The notes under the pieces are model-generated. The model saw nothing but the letters and a program-made list of their open reading frames with translations, made no database searches and had not been told where the DNA came from. From the NCBI RefSeq assembly GCF_002813425.1, contig NZ_PHUL01000001.1, positions 2,177,001 through 2,241,000 on the forward strand: a DNA stretch of 64,000 nt, given 5' to 3'. Made by a program: the position numbers and the translations under genes. Each line of letters starts with the position of its first letter. Within the stretch, counting starts at the first letter, position 1. Below are positions 1 through 8,812 of this stretch, piece by piece. This stretch comes from Cellulophaga sp. RHA19 (lineage in GTDB: Bacteria > Bacteroidota > Bacteroidia > Flavobacteriales > Flavobacteriaceae).

Positions 1-285
1 GAACTTACTTTTGGTAGTAAAAAAATGATTGCAACACAAAAAGTAGATGCAGTTATAGCTATTGGTAGTGTTATACAAGGAGAAACCAAACATTTTGATT
101 TTGTATGTAGTGCAACAGCGCAAGGAATAAAAGACTTAAATGTACAAACAGATACACCAGTTATTTTTTGTGTGCTTACAGACAATAACTTACAACAAGC
201 AATAGACCGTAGTGGTGGTAAGCACGGTAATAAAGGTACAGAAGCAGCTATAGCAGCAATTAAAATGGTAGCTTTAGGAAACTAA
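1..285 (+). CDS. ribH: 6,7-dimethyl-8-ribityllumazine synthase, C-terminal part (cut by window start)
   Basis: The reading frame is open from base 1, so the gene begins upstream. Lumazine synthase condenses 5-amino-6-ribitylaminouracil with 3,4-dihydroxybutanone phosphate in riboflavin synthesis, in the cytoplasm. Family motifs visible here are AIGSVIQGETKHFDFV, with the conserved GET-H substrate loop and active-site His, then a PVIFCVLT strand and GGKHGNKGTEAA, which fits the C-terminal phosphate-binding Gly-Asn-Lys-Gly region. The stop is followed by a strong terminator at 311-354, so ribH ends its transcription unit here. Confidence 0.95.
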   Translation, partial: ELTFGSKKMIATQKVDAVIAIGSVIQGETKHFDFVCSATAQGIKDLNVQTDTPVIFCVLTDNNLQQAIDRSGGKHGNKGTEAAIAAIKMVALGN

Positions 286-310
286 GCTCTGTTTTAAATA
301 TCATATAATT

Positions 311-354
311 ACTCCTAAGAGTCTTTTTAATAAAGATTTTTAGGAGTTTTTTTT
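311..354 (+). terminator. Rho-independent terminator after ribH
   Basis: An 8-bp arm (ACTCCTAA at 311-318) pairs with TTAGGAGT at 340-347, and the stem can extend inward through GTCTTT/AAAGAT. A run of seven T residues follows. It lies 25 bp past the ribH stop and ahead of the next gene. Confidence 0.85.
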
Positions 355-437
355 ATATTGATTTTAGCCTTTTTATGCTATTTTGACTTGTTAACAAGTT
401 TTGGCATAGTATCTGTGCTATTTTTTGTGTTTTTAAG

Positions 438-445
438 TACCTTTG
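438..445 (+). promoter_or_regulatory. Possible -7 element for the small membrane protein/mutL operon
   Basis: TACCTTTG fits the bacteroidotal -7 consensus TAnnTTTG and ends 14 nt before the preferred ATG at 460. No convincing -33 TTG lies at the usual spacing. It is downstream of the ribH terminator, where a new promoter is expected. Confidence 0.4.
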
Positions 446-459
446 AAAATCTAGCTATT

Positions 460-750
460 ATGGGAAAATTTACAAGATTACGGAAGAATAAATCGTACGA
501 ATACAAGCCTCGTTATTTTGATGATAAAGGTGAGGGTAACCCGTATAAAATTCAACATAAACTAGATCAATACCGTACAACTGTTGGCCCAAGGCAAGGA
601 TTAAAAAGTAAGTTTGGAAACGCTTTTTCTGACTTACGCAAAGAGGGAGACAGAAATATGAAAATAAGAATGGCTATTATTATTACCATTTTAGTTTTCG
701 CTTTTTTATACATTATAGACTTTGACCTTTCAATATTCTCCATAAAATAA
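460..750 (+). CDS. Small basic protein with a C-terminal membrane anchor (flavobacterial family next to ribH)
   Basis: A 96-residue protein if started at the ATG at 460 (MGKFTRLRKNKSYEYKPRYF). The frame extends upstream to 358, but that part encodes only hydrophobic residues overlapping the promoter-like element at 438-445, so I prefer 460. Residues 1-70 are rich in Lys/Arg and aromatic residues, and residues 72-92 form one hydrophobic segment, suggesting a cytoplasmic basic domain tethered to the inner membrane. Homologues in flavobacteria are sometimes named riboflavin synthase subunit beta, probably because they sit beside ribH; nothing in the sequence supports that. The stop overlaps the mutL start (TAATG). 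Function unknown. Confidence 0.8.
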   Translation: MGKFTRLRKNKSYEYKPRYFDDKGEGNPYKIQHKLDQYRTTVGPRQGLKSKFGNAFSDLRKEGDRNMKIRMAIIITILVFAFLYIIDFDLSIFSIK

Positions 751-2630
751 TGGCAGATATCATAAAACTTTTACCGGACCACGTTGCAAACCAAATTGCA
801 GCTGGTGAAGTTGTTCAGCGACCAGCATCTGTAGTTAAAGAACTACTAGAAAATGCAATAGACGCAGGAGCAACAACTATAAAATTAATTATAAAAGATG
901 GTGGTAAATCTCTAATACAAGTTGTAGATAACGGTGTTGGTATGAGTGCTACAGACGCTAGACTTAGTTTTGAGCGCCACGCAACATCTAAAATACAAAG
1001 TGCAGAAGATTTATTTAATCTAAACACAAAAGGGTTTAGAGGTGAGGCTTTGGCTTCTATTGCGGCAATTGCTCGTGTAGATTTGCAGACCAAAACAGCT
1101 GACGAAGAAACAGGTACGGCTATAGAAATAGAGGGTAGTGAAATTAAATCTCAAGAGGTTGTTGCTACACCACAGGGTACTTCTTTAGCTGTAAAACACT
1201 TGTTTTTTAACATACCTGCGCGTAGAAATTTTTTAAAGTCTGATGCTGTAGAATTGCGTCATATTACAGATGAGTTTCATAGAGTAGCTTTAGCGCACCC
1301 AACAATTGCTTTTAATTATTACAATAACGGAAGCGAACTTTTTAATTTGCCAGAGTCTAATTTTAGACAGCGAATAGTAAATATTTTTGGTAAAAAATCT
1401 AACGAGAAATTAGTACCTGTAGAAGAAGAAACTCAGGTTGTAAAGGTTTCTGGTTTTATATGTAAGTCAGAGTTTGCTAAAAAGAGTAGAGGAGAACAGT
1501 ATTTTTTTGTAAATAATAGATTTATAAAAAGTCATTATTTGCATTACGCAGTACTTGCTGCTTTTGAAGGGTTAATAAAACCGGGTACACATCCTGGTTA
1601 CTTTTTAAATTTAGAAGTAGATCCTTCATCAATAGATATAAATATACACCCTACAAAAACAGAAATTAAGTTTGATGATGAGCAGACTTTATATGCTATT
1701 TTAAGGTCTACTATAAAGCATAGTTTGGGGCAGTTTAATGTAGCGCCAACTCTAGATTTTGAGCACGATAGTAATTTGCAAACACCATATGATTATAAAA
1801 ATAAGAATGCAGTGTTGCCAAAAGTAACTGTAGATTCTACTTTTAATCCGTTTGCAGAAGAAACAAAGGTAACTTCTAGTAATTCTCCAAAATCATCATC
1901 TACTTCTTCTTTCTCATCATATAAAAAACCTAGTCCACAAAGTTGGGAGAGTTTGTATGTAGAAACTGCACCAACAGAGGTTAAAGCTTCTGGTTTTGAA
2001 GGATTAAGTTTTGAGTCTGAAGTTAGTACAAAGTCTATTTTTGATGATACTGAGGATGATTTAGATACAACAGCAATTACATTTCAGTTAAAAAGAAAGT
2101 ATATTGTAACTACTATTAAATCTGGTATGGTTGTAATAGACCAAGGAAGAGCACACCAACGTGTGTTGTACGAGAAATTTTTACGTACTGTTACTTTAAA
2201 TGAAGGATTAAGTCAGCAATTACTTTTTCCAATACAACTATCGTTTTCTTTAGCAGAAATAGATATACTTAAAGAAATAAAGGATAATTTAACTACTATG
2301 GGCTTTGTTTTTGGCAACATCAGCGAAAGTGTAGTAGAAATAAATGGTATTCCGCCAATGGTAGCAGAGGCAGAAGTAGATGCTATTTTTGATGAGTTAA
2401 TGGCAGATTGTCAGCAAAATGTAGGAGCAGATGGTTTTTCACAGGCAGATGTTTTAAGCAAAGCATTGTGCAAATCTTTAGCTGTTAAAACAGGAGATGT
2501 ACTAGATAAATTATCACAATCTGCGCTGGTAAACGATTTGTTTGCGTGTACAGAATCTATGGTAAGTCCGTTTAACAAGCCAATTTATGTGACTATCACA
2601 GAAAATGATATTGATAAAAAATTTATATAA
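750..2630 (+). CDS. mutL: DNA mismatch repair protein MutL
   Basis: A 626-residue GHKL ATPase that couples MutS mismatch recognition to strand removal. The N-terminal ATPase motifs are clear: LLENAIDAGA (Glu34, Asn35), DNGVGM near 61, and GFRGEALASI near 95. A Ser-rich linker at about 370-400 separates them from the dimerisation domain. The C-terminal endonuclease motif, normally DQHA-x2-E-x4-E, reads DQGRAHQRVLYE at 464-475, and the usual CPHGRP reads SPFNKP at 606-611, so most metal ligands are missing and this may be a non-nicking MutL. The start overlaps the upstream stop by one base and the stop overlaps the next start by one base, so the run is probably translationally coupled. Confidence 0.95.
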   Translation: MADIIKLLPDHVANQIAAGEVVQRPASVVKELLENAIDAGATTIKLIIKDGGKSLIQVVDNGVGMSATDARLSFERHATSKIQSAEDLFNLNTKGFRGEALASIAAIARVDLQTKTADEETGTAIEIEGSEIKSQEVVATPQGTSLAVKHLFFNIPARRNFLKSDAVELRHITDEFHRVALAHPTIAFNYYNNGSELFNLPESNFRQRIVNIFGKKSNEKLVPVEEETQVVKVSGFICKSEFAKKSRGEQYFFVNNRFIKSHYLHYAVLAAFEGLIKPGTHPGYFLNLEVDPSSIDINIHPTKTEIKFDDEQTLYAILRSTIKHSLGQFNVAPTLDFEHDSNLQTPYDYKNKNAVLPKVTVDSTFNPFAEETKVTSSNSPKSSSTSSFSSYKKPSPQSWESLYVETAPTEVKASGFEGLSFESEVSTKSIFDDTEDDLDTTAITFQLKRKYIVTTIKSGMVVIDQGRAHQRVLYEKFLRTVTLNEGLSQQLLFPIQLSFSLAEIDILKEIKDNLTTMGFVFGNISESVVEINGIPPMVAEAEVDAIFDELMADCQQNVGADGFSQADVLSKALCKSLAVKTGDVLDKLSQSALVNDLFACTESMVSPFNKPIYVTITENDIDKKFI

Positions 2631-3373
2631 TGGGTAGACTTACAGATGTTATTAAGCATTTAATTATAATAAATGTTATTTTCTTTTTGGCAACAGAAAC
2701 CCTAGGGGACCAAATGTACCAGTGGTTTTCTTTGTGGTTTCCAGAAAATGAAAATTTTCAATTGTGGCAATTGGTGTCACATATGTTTATGCACGGAGGT
2801 TTTATGCATATAGCATTTAATATGTATGCTTTGTACGCTTTTGGTACGCCTTTAGAACAAATGTGGGGTAAAAATAAATTTTTATTCTTCTATTTTTCTG
2901 CTGGTATTGGCGCAGCATTAATACATACAGGTGTTAACTATTTTTACTTTAATAAAGGTTTAGATGCTATTGTAAATTCAGGGGTTAGTAAGGAGCACGT
3001 AATGAGTATTATAGCAGAGGGTAAATATATGCCAGACTGGTATAATGTGGCGTCTAAAAGTACAATAGATAATTTTTTAAGTGCTTATAATACGCCAGCA
3101 GTAGGTGCTTCTGGAGCCATTTATGGTGTTTTAGTAGCCTTTGGTATGATGTTCCCAAATGCCGAATTAATGATGATATTTTTACCTATTCCAATAAAGG
3201 CAAAGTATTTTATTCCTGTTTTAATTGGTATCGATTTATTTTCAGGCATAACAGGTTATTCTTTATTTGGTGGCGGAATTGCTCATTTTGCACATATTGG
3301 TGGTGCCATTTTTGGATTTATTATGATGTGGTACTGGAAAAAAAATCAGTTTAACAACAATCGCTGGAATTAA
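2630..3373 (+). CDS. Rhomboid family intramembrane serine protease (first of a tandem pair)
   Basis: A 247-residue multi-pass membrane protein. It has the rhomboid signatures: HMFMHGGFMHIAFNMYAL in the second/third helix region, the GASGAIYG nucleophile loop with Ser161, and HIGG with catalytic His222 in the last helix. An insert of about 45 residues after residue 105, containing PDWYN, lengthens the loop ahead of the Ser helix. Rhomboids cut substrate membrane helices; the substrate is unknown. Its ATG overlaps the mutL stop (TAATG), and the second rhomboid starts 2 nt after its stop. Confidence 0.93.
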   Translation: MGRLTDVIKHLIIINVIFFLATETLGDQMYQWFSLWFPENENFQLWQLVSHMFMHGGFMHIAFNMYALYAFGTPLEQMWGKNKFLFFYFSAGIGAALIHTGVNYFYFNKGLDAIVNSGVSKEHVMSIIAEGKYMPDWYNVASKSTIDNFLSAYNTPAVGASGAIYGVLVAFGMMFPNAELMMIFLPIPIKAKYFIPVLIGIDLFSGITGYSLFGGGIAHFAHIGGAIFGFIMMWYWKKNQFNNNRWN

Positions 3374-3375
3374 AA

Positions 3376-4266
3376 ATGAATGGAGATTTAAAATATCAAT
3401 ATGCAAGATTAAACGTTGCTGAAAAATTAATAGCTATTAATGTTGTTGTTTTTTTATCTACTCTAATCTTTGTTAATTTATTTAGGCTGCCAAATATTGT
3501 GCAGTGGTTTAATTTGCCTGAAAACATAGGTGATTTTATTTTACAGCCTTGGTCTATTGTTACATATTCTTTTTTTCATAATGGTTTAGGACATATTTTT
3601 TGGAATATGTTGATGCTCTATTTTTTTGGGAGAACTTTTTTAAACTTATTTAATGCCAAAAAGTTCTTAAATGTATATTTTTTAGGAGTAATAGTAGGTG
3701 GCTTATTGTTTATGCTAGGTTATAATACTATACCAGCTTTACTTGGACAAAATAGTGTTTTAATTGGTGCATCTGCAGGTGTAACGGCGGTTTTAATTTT
3801 TGTATGTACTTATTTACCAAACCAAACAGTGCGTCTGCTAATTATAGATTTAAAATTATGGCATTTGGGTGTTATAATAGTTGTTTTAGATTTAGTTAGG
3901 TTATCTACGGGGCAGAATGTAGGCGGAATGTTAAGTCATTTAGGTGGTGCAGCTTTAGGTTATGTTTATGCAAAACAATTAACTAATGGCACAGATATAG
4001 GAGCAGGTTTTGGTAGGTTTATGGATAGTTTAGCTAATATTTTTAAGAAAGAAAAAAAGGCGCCTATGAAAACAGTTTATAGGAATACAGCATCTAAATC
4101 AGCATCAAATAAGACAGTACATAATACAGCAACAACTATAGATCGTAAAAAGGCAGATAAGCAACGTAAAATTGATGCTATTTTAGATAAAATTAGCAAG
4201 TCTGGCTACGAGAGTCTATCTAAAGAAGAAAAAGATTTTTTATTTATAGCGGGTAAAGAGGACTAG
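3376..4266 (+). CDS. Rhomboid family intramembrane serine protease with a C-terminal soluble tail
   Basis: A 296-residue second rhomboid. The nucleophile loop reads GASAG with Ser133 (Ala replaces the usual second Gly), and catalytic His188 lies in SHLGGAALGY. An N-terminal HNGLGHIFWNMLMLYFFG segment matches the family His/Asn motif. After the last helix, a basic linker leads to a roughly 40-residue tail (DAILDKISKSGYESLSKEEK) that resembles the DUF6576 module common on bacteroidotal rhomboids; that name is from memory. Its TAG stop overlaps the GTG start of the next gene. Confidence 0.92.
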   Translation: MNGDLKYQYARLNVAEKLIAINVVVFLSTLIFVNLFRLPNIVQWFNLPENIGDFILQPWSIVTYSFFHNGLGHIFWNMLMLYFFGRTFLNLFNAKKFLNVYFLGVIVGGLLFMLGYNTIPALLGQNSVLIGASAGVTAVLIFVCTYLPNQTVRLLIIDLKLWHLGVIIVVLDLVRLSTGQNVGGMLSHLGGAALGYVYAKQLTNGTDIGAGFGRFMDSLANIFKKEKKAPMKTVYRNTASKSASNKTVHNTATTIDRKKADKQRKIDAILDKISKSGYESLSKEEKDFLFIAGKED

Positions 4267-5300
4267 TGAAAAAGCAATCGTTTTTTAATAGAATTGTATT
4301 TGTTCTCAATTATTTGTTTGCATTACTACTTTGTGTTTCTTACTTAGCACCATATATATCTGTGAAAGTACTTCCATTTTTATCTGTATTTAGTCTGTCA
4401 TTACCTTTATTAGTTTTAGTTAATGTTATTTTTTGTTTGTATTGGTTACTTGCTAAAAATAGGCGAATACTACTTTCTGCGTTAGTACTTATTCTAGGTT
4501 ATTTCTTAATAGATTCTTTTTTTAAGTTTTCTTTTAAAAGTGAAGAGGCTAGTAGCAAGGATTTAAAAGTGATGAGTTACAATACAAGAGGTTTTAATAA
4601 ATATGAATGGTCTAGTGATAAATCTCTCGGTGATAAAATTATTGATTTTGTGTTAAATGAAGATCCAGATGTAGTATGTTTTCAGGAATTTAGTAGAGTT
4701 CGTTATCATCAACTAAAACATAGATATAAATATAATTATGTTGCACCTGGGTTTTATGTGAATAAGGTAAACCAAGCAATTTATTCTAAATATCCAATAG
4801 TAAATACGGGCGAGTTACCATTTAAGCACACAAACAACATTGCCAGTTTTGCAGATATACTTTATAAAAATGATACCGTAAGAGTTTATAATTTACATTT
4901 AGAGTCTTTAAAGGTTGTACCAGATATTGAGACAATTTCTAATGAAGAGTCTTCTAAATTATATGGCAGAATAACAAAGTCGTTTAAAAAGCAACAAGAC
5001 CAAGCTAAAATAGTGCAAGAACACAGAAGAAAGGTGGCTTATAAAACCATAGTTTGTGGTGATTTTAATAACAACCAATACTCTAATGTGTACAGGACTA
5101 TAAAAGGAGATTTACAAGATAGTTTTATTAAAAAAGGAACTGGTTATGGTAGAACTTATAATTTTAAATACTATCCTGTTCGTATAGATTTTATTTTGGC
5201 TAGTAACGAATTTAGTGTTACTGGGCATAAAAATTACGATATAAAACTATCGGACCATTTTCCTGTAATGGCTACTTTTAATTTAAGAGCTAATAAATAA
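4266..5300 (+). CDS. Membrane-anchored endonuclease/exonuclease/phosphatase (EEP) family protein
   Basis: A 344-residue protein starting at GTG (4266), which overlaps the TAG of the rhomboid gene; no ATG in frame lies close by. Residues 10-90 contain three hydrophobic segments. An EEP fold follows from about residue 100: MSYNTRGFN (strand with the Asn ligand), CFQEF (metal-binding Glu), GDFNNNQ and SDHFPVMATF (catalytic Asp-His). The family includes nucleases and phosphodiesterases acting on DNA, lipids or sugars, so the substrate cannot be named. The catalytic domain probably lies on one face of the inner membrane. The last 18 bases overlap the convergent DUF6122 gene. Confidence 0.88.
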   Translation: MKKQSFFNRIVFVLNYLFALLLCVSYLAPYISVKVLPFLSVFSLSLPLLVLVNVIFCLYWLLAKNRRILLSALVLILGYFLIDSFFKFSFKSEEASSKDLKVMSYNTRGFNKYEWSSDKSLGDKIIDFVLNEDPDVVCFQEFSRVRYHQLKHRYKYNYVAPGFYVNKVNQAIYSKYPIVNTGELPFKHTNNIASFADILYKNDTVRVYNLHLESLKVVPDIETISNEESSKLYGRITKSFKKQQDQAKIVQEHRRKVAYKTIVCGDFNNNQYSNVYRTIKGDLQDSFIKKGTGYGRTYNFKYYPVRIDFILASNEFSVTGHKNYDIKLSDHFPVMATFNLRANK

Positions 5301-5597
5301 ACAGTCTACAATATCTGCTAGCATATGTAGTAGTAATGCTATTCCAAAAATTCTTGTTTTCTTAAAAAATAACAAACCAATATAAACAATCATTGCCCAA
5401 TAGGTGTGTAATGGATGAAAGTTAATACTACATCTGTTAGCTTCAAAAATAGGTGTGGCAAGTAAGTGGTCTAAATCTATTAAAATAGCGGCTAAAAGTA
5501 TTATAATAGCTCTAGAGCGCTGTTCCTTGTAAAAAAAATAACCAATTAATATGGGTACAATAAAGTGTATACCGTAGTGTAAGCAAAACCTAAGCAT
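5283..5597 (-). CDS. DUF6122-like small integral membrane protein
   Basis: A 104-residue protein with about three to four membrane segments. Polar residues sit in helices: HYGIHFIVP at the start, DLDHLLATP in the middle, HPLHTYW and HMLADIVDCL near the end. The repeated His/Asp pattern (DxDH, HMLAD) recalls membrane metal-dependent hydrolases of the YdjM type, but this is only a resemblance. The DUF6122 name is from memory. It is the last gene of the minus-strand parA-lepB-WbqC run, starting 8 bp inside the WbqC gene, and it converges on the EEP gene with an 18-bp 3' overlap. Confidence 0.75.
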   Translation of the reverse strand: MLRFCLHYGIHFIVPILIGYFFYKEQRSRAIIILLAAILIDLDHLLATPIFEANRCSINFHPLHTYWAMIVYIGLLFFKKTRIFGIALLLHMLADIVDCLFISS

Positions 5598-6222
5598 TGT
5601 TTAATTTAAGTGTATGATTTTGCAAATAGGTAAGTGCATTTGTGCCTTCATTAAAAAGTAAATCTAAAATACTGCAGTTTTCTATAAAGCCATTACGATC
5701 GTTAAAAACCTGAAAGTATTCTTCTTGTTTAAAATCTATTTTGCTTTTAGATGAAACAAGCAGCCTGCCATCTATTATATCATTAGGATTTTTTTGAAAA
5801 GTAGAAGTTTTTTCTTGGGGCATATCAACCTGAAGAAAATCACATATTAGTGATGTTGTTTCTAAATTTAGATCTAATAAAAAAGTATGTTTTTTTTCAA
5901 ATAAAGAAATAAGTTCGTCTTCATAAAACTCAAAAAAAGCAGATGTTCTATAAGCTGTTTCTAGTGTTCTCCAATGTTGGCGTTGCCAAGCATAATCATT
6001 CTCTACTTTTACATCTTTGTATAGCTGTTTACCACTAGATTTACCTATGTGTTTAATAGGTATGTTTAGCATATGCTTGCCAATGTCAGCAGCAATATAT
6101 GTTCTGTTTCTAAATGTTTGCTTTTGGTAATTATCATTCACTTCCCAACATACTTTATTGTTTGCTATAGCAATAAAGTTTGCAATATTTAAAAAATACC
6201 CAGGGTGTAATAAAACAGACAT
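5590..6222 (-). CDS. WbqC-like family protein
   Basis: A 210-residue soluble protein. Family features are the N-terminal LLHPGYFLNI (usual form QPxYFPxI), the NRTYIAADIGKHMLNIPIKH strand pair (usual form NR..I....G...LtIPI) and the DYAWQRQHWRTLETAYR helix. WbqC relatives occur in O-antigen and other surface polysaccharide loci, with no established reaction. Here it lies 89 bp downstream of lepB in a conserved flavobacterial order. The N-terminal motif lacks the usual Gln and starts with Leu-His. Confidence 0.85.
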   Translation of the reverse strand: MSVLLHPGYFLNIANFIAIANNKVCWEVNDNYQKQTFRNRTYIAADIGKHMLNIPIKHIGKSSGKQLYKDVKVENDYAWQRQHWRTLETAYRTSAFFEFYEDELISLFEKKHTFLLDLNLETTSLICDFLQVDMPQEKTSTFQKNPNDIIDGRLLVSSKSKIDFKQEEYFQVFNDRNGFIENCSILDLLFNEGTNALTYLQNHTLKLNNA

Positions 6223-6311
6223 TAAATTTATATGTTAGTGTAATTAAAGGTGAGTATGTAAGTAGATTTACACACCCATCTTTGATATTATTATTATTAT
6301 TTAGTGTGTTA

Positions 6312-8006
6312 TTAACTAGTTTTTTTCTTCTTTTTTCTAAAGTAGTCAAAGGCAAAGTACGCAACTAATGCTATTAAAAAATATTTTAAGTATGATACAG
6401 GTTCTCCAGAGCCTCCAACTGTTGTAAAGAAACGATTCCAACGAGGTTTCCAATTAGAGAAACCATCATTAATACCATCTATACTCATCCAAATAAATAT
6501 AGGTTTACCTACAACGTGGTTTTCTGGTACAAAGCCCCAGTATCTACTATCTTCAGACTGGTGTCTGTTATCACCCATCATCCAAAAATAATCTTGTTTA
6601 AAGGTGTACGTATCTGTTACTTTACCATTAACAGTAATTTGGTTTCCTGCTTGTGCTAGTGTGTTACCCTCGTACTCTGTTAGTATTTTTTTGTAAATAG
6701 GCAGGTTTTTAGTGTTTAATTTAATTGTAGCACCTGCTTTAGGAATGTAAATAGGGCCAAAATTATCTTCCGTGCCTGCTAAATTTGCATTTTGTGGAAA
6801 CACCTTTGTAGTAGGGTTTTTGTAGCTAAACTTTTTAACGCTCACTACTGCGGATAACTTTTCAATTTTTTTAGCTTCAGCTTCCGTAAGGTTAAACAAG
6901 TTCATTGTTCGTACATCTTCAGCTTTTAGGTAATTTTTTATTTTTTCACTTCCAAAGTTACCTGTGTAATAAACGTAGCTAGAGTCTTGTTTTATTTCAT
7001 CTAAATTAGTTCCTTTTTTCATTAACTCAGGAACGTTGTTTTTTTGTAAAACCTCCTTTGGTATACGTGTGGTATATCCTGTAAAGTTTTTTCTTCCTAA
7101 GATGTTAAGAACAGTATTGTCTAAAGGCGCTTTTGTAGTTACTACATGAAAAAACATAGGTTTTGCTCTGTCTGGTAAAACAGTTTTTTTTCCATTAATG
7201 TGCACATAGCCATCTACAACAGAGATTGTATCTCCAGAAATACCAACACAACGTTTAACGTAGTTAGATTTTTTATCAATTGGTTTTTTCACTCCTTTTT
7301 CCCTAACAAAAAACTGCCTTACTGTATCTGCTGGCCAGCTAAAAACAACAATGTCATTTCTTTTTATTCTCTGAAAACCAGGTAGTCTAAAATAAGGTAA
7401 TTGCGGTTTGTTTAAGTATGATTTTAATCCTAGTACAGGTAGCGTATCGTGTACCATAGGAGCCGCAACCGTTGTCATTGGAGTACGTGCACCGTAATTA
7501 AACTTGCTTACAAATAAGAAATCGCCAACTAAAAGTGTTTTTTCTAAAGATGAAGTAGGTATTACATAAGGCTGTATAAAATAAGTGTGTACAAAAGTGG
7601 CTGCAACAATTGCAAATACTATAGAGCTTACCCATTCTCCTAAACCAGTAGTTGGGTGTAAACTTCTGTCTTCTATATATTTTACATCTAACGCGTAGTT
7701 TACATAGTAGATATAAAACCCAAGTGTTAATATAACTAACCAAGTGTCTAAAAGACTATTTTTACCGTAACTTCTAATAGTTTCTACCCAAATTACAGGA
7801 AACATTAAAAGGTTAATTATTGGAATAAAAAGTAGAATTACCCACCATTTTGGTCTTCTAATAATTTGCATTAAAACAATAGCGTTGTAAACAGGTATTG
7901 CTGCTTCCCAAGCTTTTCTGCCCGCTTTAACGTATAGTTTCCACGTTCCTAAAAAGTGTATTACTTGTATTATTAGGATAAAAATGATCCACTGAGATAT
8001 ATTCAT
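6312..8006 (-). CDS. lepB: Signal peptidase I, long bacteroidotal form
   Basis: A 564-residue inner-membrane Ser/Lys protease that removes signal peptides from exported proteins. Four hydrophobic segments lie within residues 5-140, a longer membrane part than in E. coli. The nucleophile is in IPTSSLEKTLLVGD (Ser153), the general base in YVKRCVGISGD (Lys251), and the C-terminal box MMGDNRHQSEDSRYWGFV is intact. An insert of about 170 residues lies between the Lys box and the C-terminal box, typical of the phylum. One more hydrophobic stretch and a Lys-rich tail end the protein. It lies 101 bp downstream of dapB. Confidence 0.95.
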   Translation of the reverse strand: MNISQWIIFILIIQVIHFLGTWKLYVKAGRKAWEAAIPVYNAIVLMQIIRRPKWWVILLFIPIINLLMFPVIWVETIRSYGKNSLLDTWLVILTLGFYIYYVNYALDVKYIEDRSLHPTTGLGEWVSSIVFAIVAATFVHTYFIQPYVIPTSSLEKTLLVGDFLFVSKFNYGARTPMTTVAAPMVHDTLPVLGLKSYLNKPQLPYFRLPGFQRIKRNDIVVFSWPADTVRQFFVREKGVKKPIDKKSNYVKRCVGISGDTISVVDGYVHINGKKTVLPDRAKPMFFHVVTTKAPLDNTVLNILGRKNFTGYTTRIPKEVLQKNNVPELMKKGTNLDEIKQDSSYVYYTGNFGSEKIKNYLKAEDVRTMNLFNLTEAEAKKIEKLSAVVSVKKFSYKNPTTKVFPQNANLAGTEDNFGPIYIPKAGATIKLNTKNLPIYKKILTEYEGNTLAQAGNQITVNGKVTDTYTFKQDYFWMMGDNRHQSEDSRYWGFVPENHVVGKPIFIWMSIDGINDGFSNWKPRWNRFFTTVGGSGEPVSYLKYFLIALVAYFAFDYFRKKKKKTS

Positions 8007-8107
8007 TTTTTTAATTTATGGGTTTAAGTATACTATTATTGGTGTCGTATTTTTTAAAACTAAATTATTTTTTACGAAACAGTCTACTTTGTGTTATTTT
8101 TTAACTT

Positions 8108-8809
8108 TTAATTAAGTTCAAGAACGTCTTTCATAGTAAAAACACCTGTTTTACCAACAATCCATTCGGCAGCAATTACAGCTCCAAGCGCAAAGCCTTC
8201 TCTGTTATGTGCTGTATGTGTAATGTCTATACTATCTACATCGCTATTGTAACTTACTGTGTGTGTGCCAGGAACTTCTGGAATCCTTTTTGCTACAATT
8301 GGAATGTTATTTTCGTCTGCCTCATTAAGCTGCCAGCCTTTGTATTTGGAGTGTTCTAAAACACCTTCTGCTAATGTAATAGCAGTTCCACTTGGAGCAT
8401 CTAATTTTTTTGTATGATGAATTTCTTCCATAGTAACATTGTACTGTCCTAACGTTTTCATCATTTTTGCTAAGTAACTATTAAGTTCAAAAAATATATT
8501 TACACCTAGGCTAAAGTTTGATGCGTATATAAAAGCACCTTTTTTGTTAGTACACAATGCAACAGCATCATCATATTTATCTAGCCAACCTGTTGTACCA
8601 GATATTACAGGAATGTTATTGTTTATACATTTTTCAATATTACCAAAAGCAGCATTTGGCAAGCTAAAATCTATAGCTACATCTATGTTTGAAAAATCTA
8701 TATTTGTAGTATCTGCATCTATTTTTGCAACAATAGTGTGGTTTCGGTTAGTGGCTAACTGTTCTATCATTTTACCCATTCTTCCGTACCCGAACAAAGC
8801 AATATTCAT
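8108..8809 (-). CDS. dapB: 4-hydroxy-tetrahydrodipicolinate reductase
   Basis: A 233-residue cytoplasmic enzyme that reduces hydroxy-tetrahydrodipicolinate with NAD(P)H, making lysine and the diaminopimelate of peptidoglycan. It starts with the nucleotide-binding loop ALFGYGRMGKMIE (residues 4-16). The signature EEIHHTKKLDAPSGTA holds the catalytic His pair and Lys. It is slightly shorter than the E. coli enzyme (273 residues), as usual in Bacteroidota. It starts 3 nt after the DUF5683 gene and precedes lepB. Confidence 0.95.
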   Translation of the reverse strand: MNIALFGYGRMGKMIEQLATNRNHTIVAKIDADTTNIDFSNIDVAIDFSLPNAAFGNIEKCINNNIPVISGTTGWLDKYDDAVALCTNKKGAFIYASNFSLGVNIFFELNSYLAKMMKTLGQYNVTMEEIHHTKKLDAPSGTAITLAEGVLEHSKYKGWQLNEADENNIPIVAKRIPEVPGTHTVSYNSDVDSIDITHTAHNREGFALGAVIAAEWIVGKTGVFTMKDVLELN

Positions 8810-8812
8810 ACT

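Noticed and set aside
460..750. Riboflavin synthase beta subunit as the name of the small protein
   Set aside because: Its sequence has no lumazine or riboflavin synthase features; the name would derive only from its neighbour ribH.
6286..6302. ATT triplet run between lepB and the WbqC gene
   Set aside because: Too short (five units) and outside coding sequence and any promoter core; probably background in AT-rich DNA.
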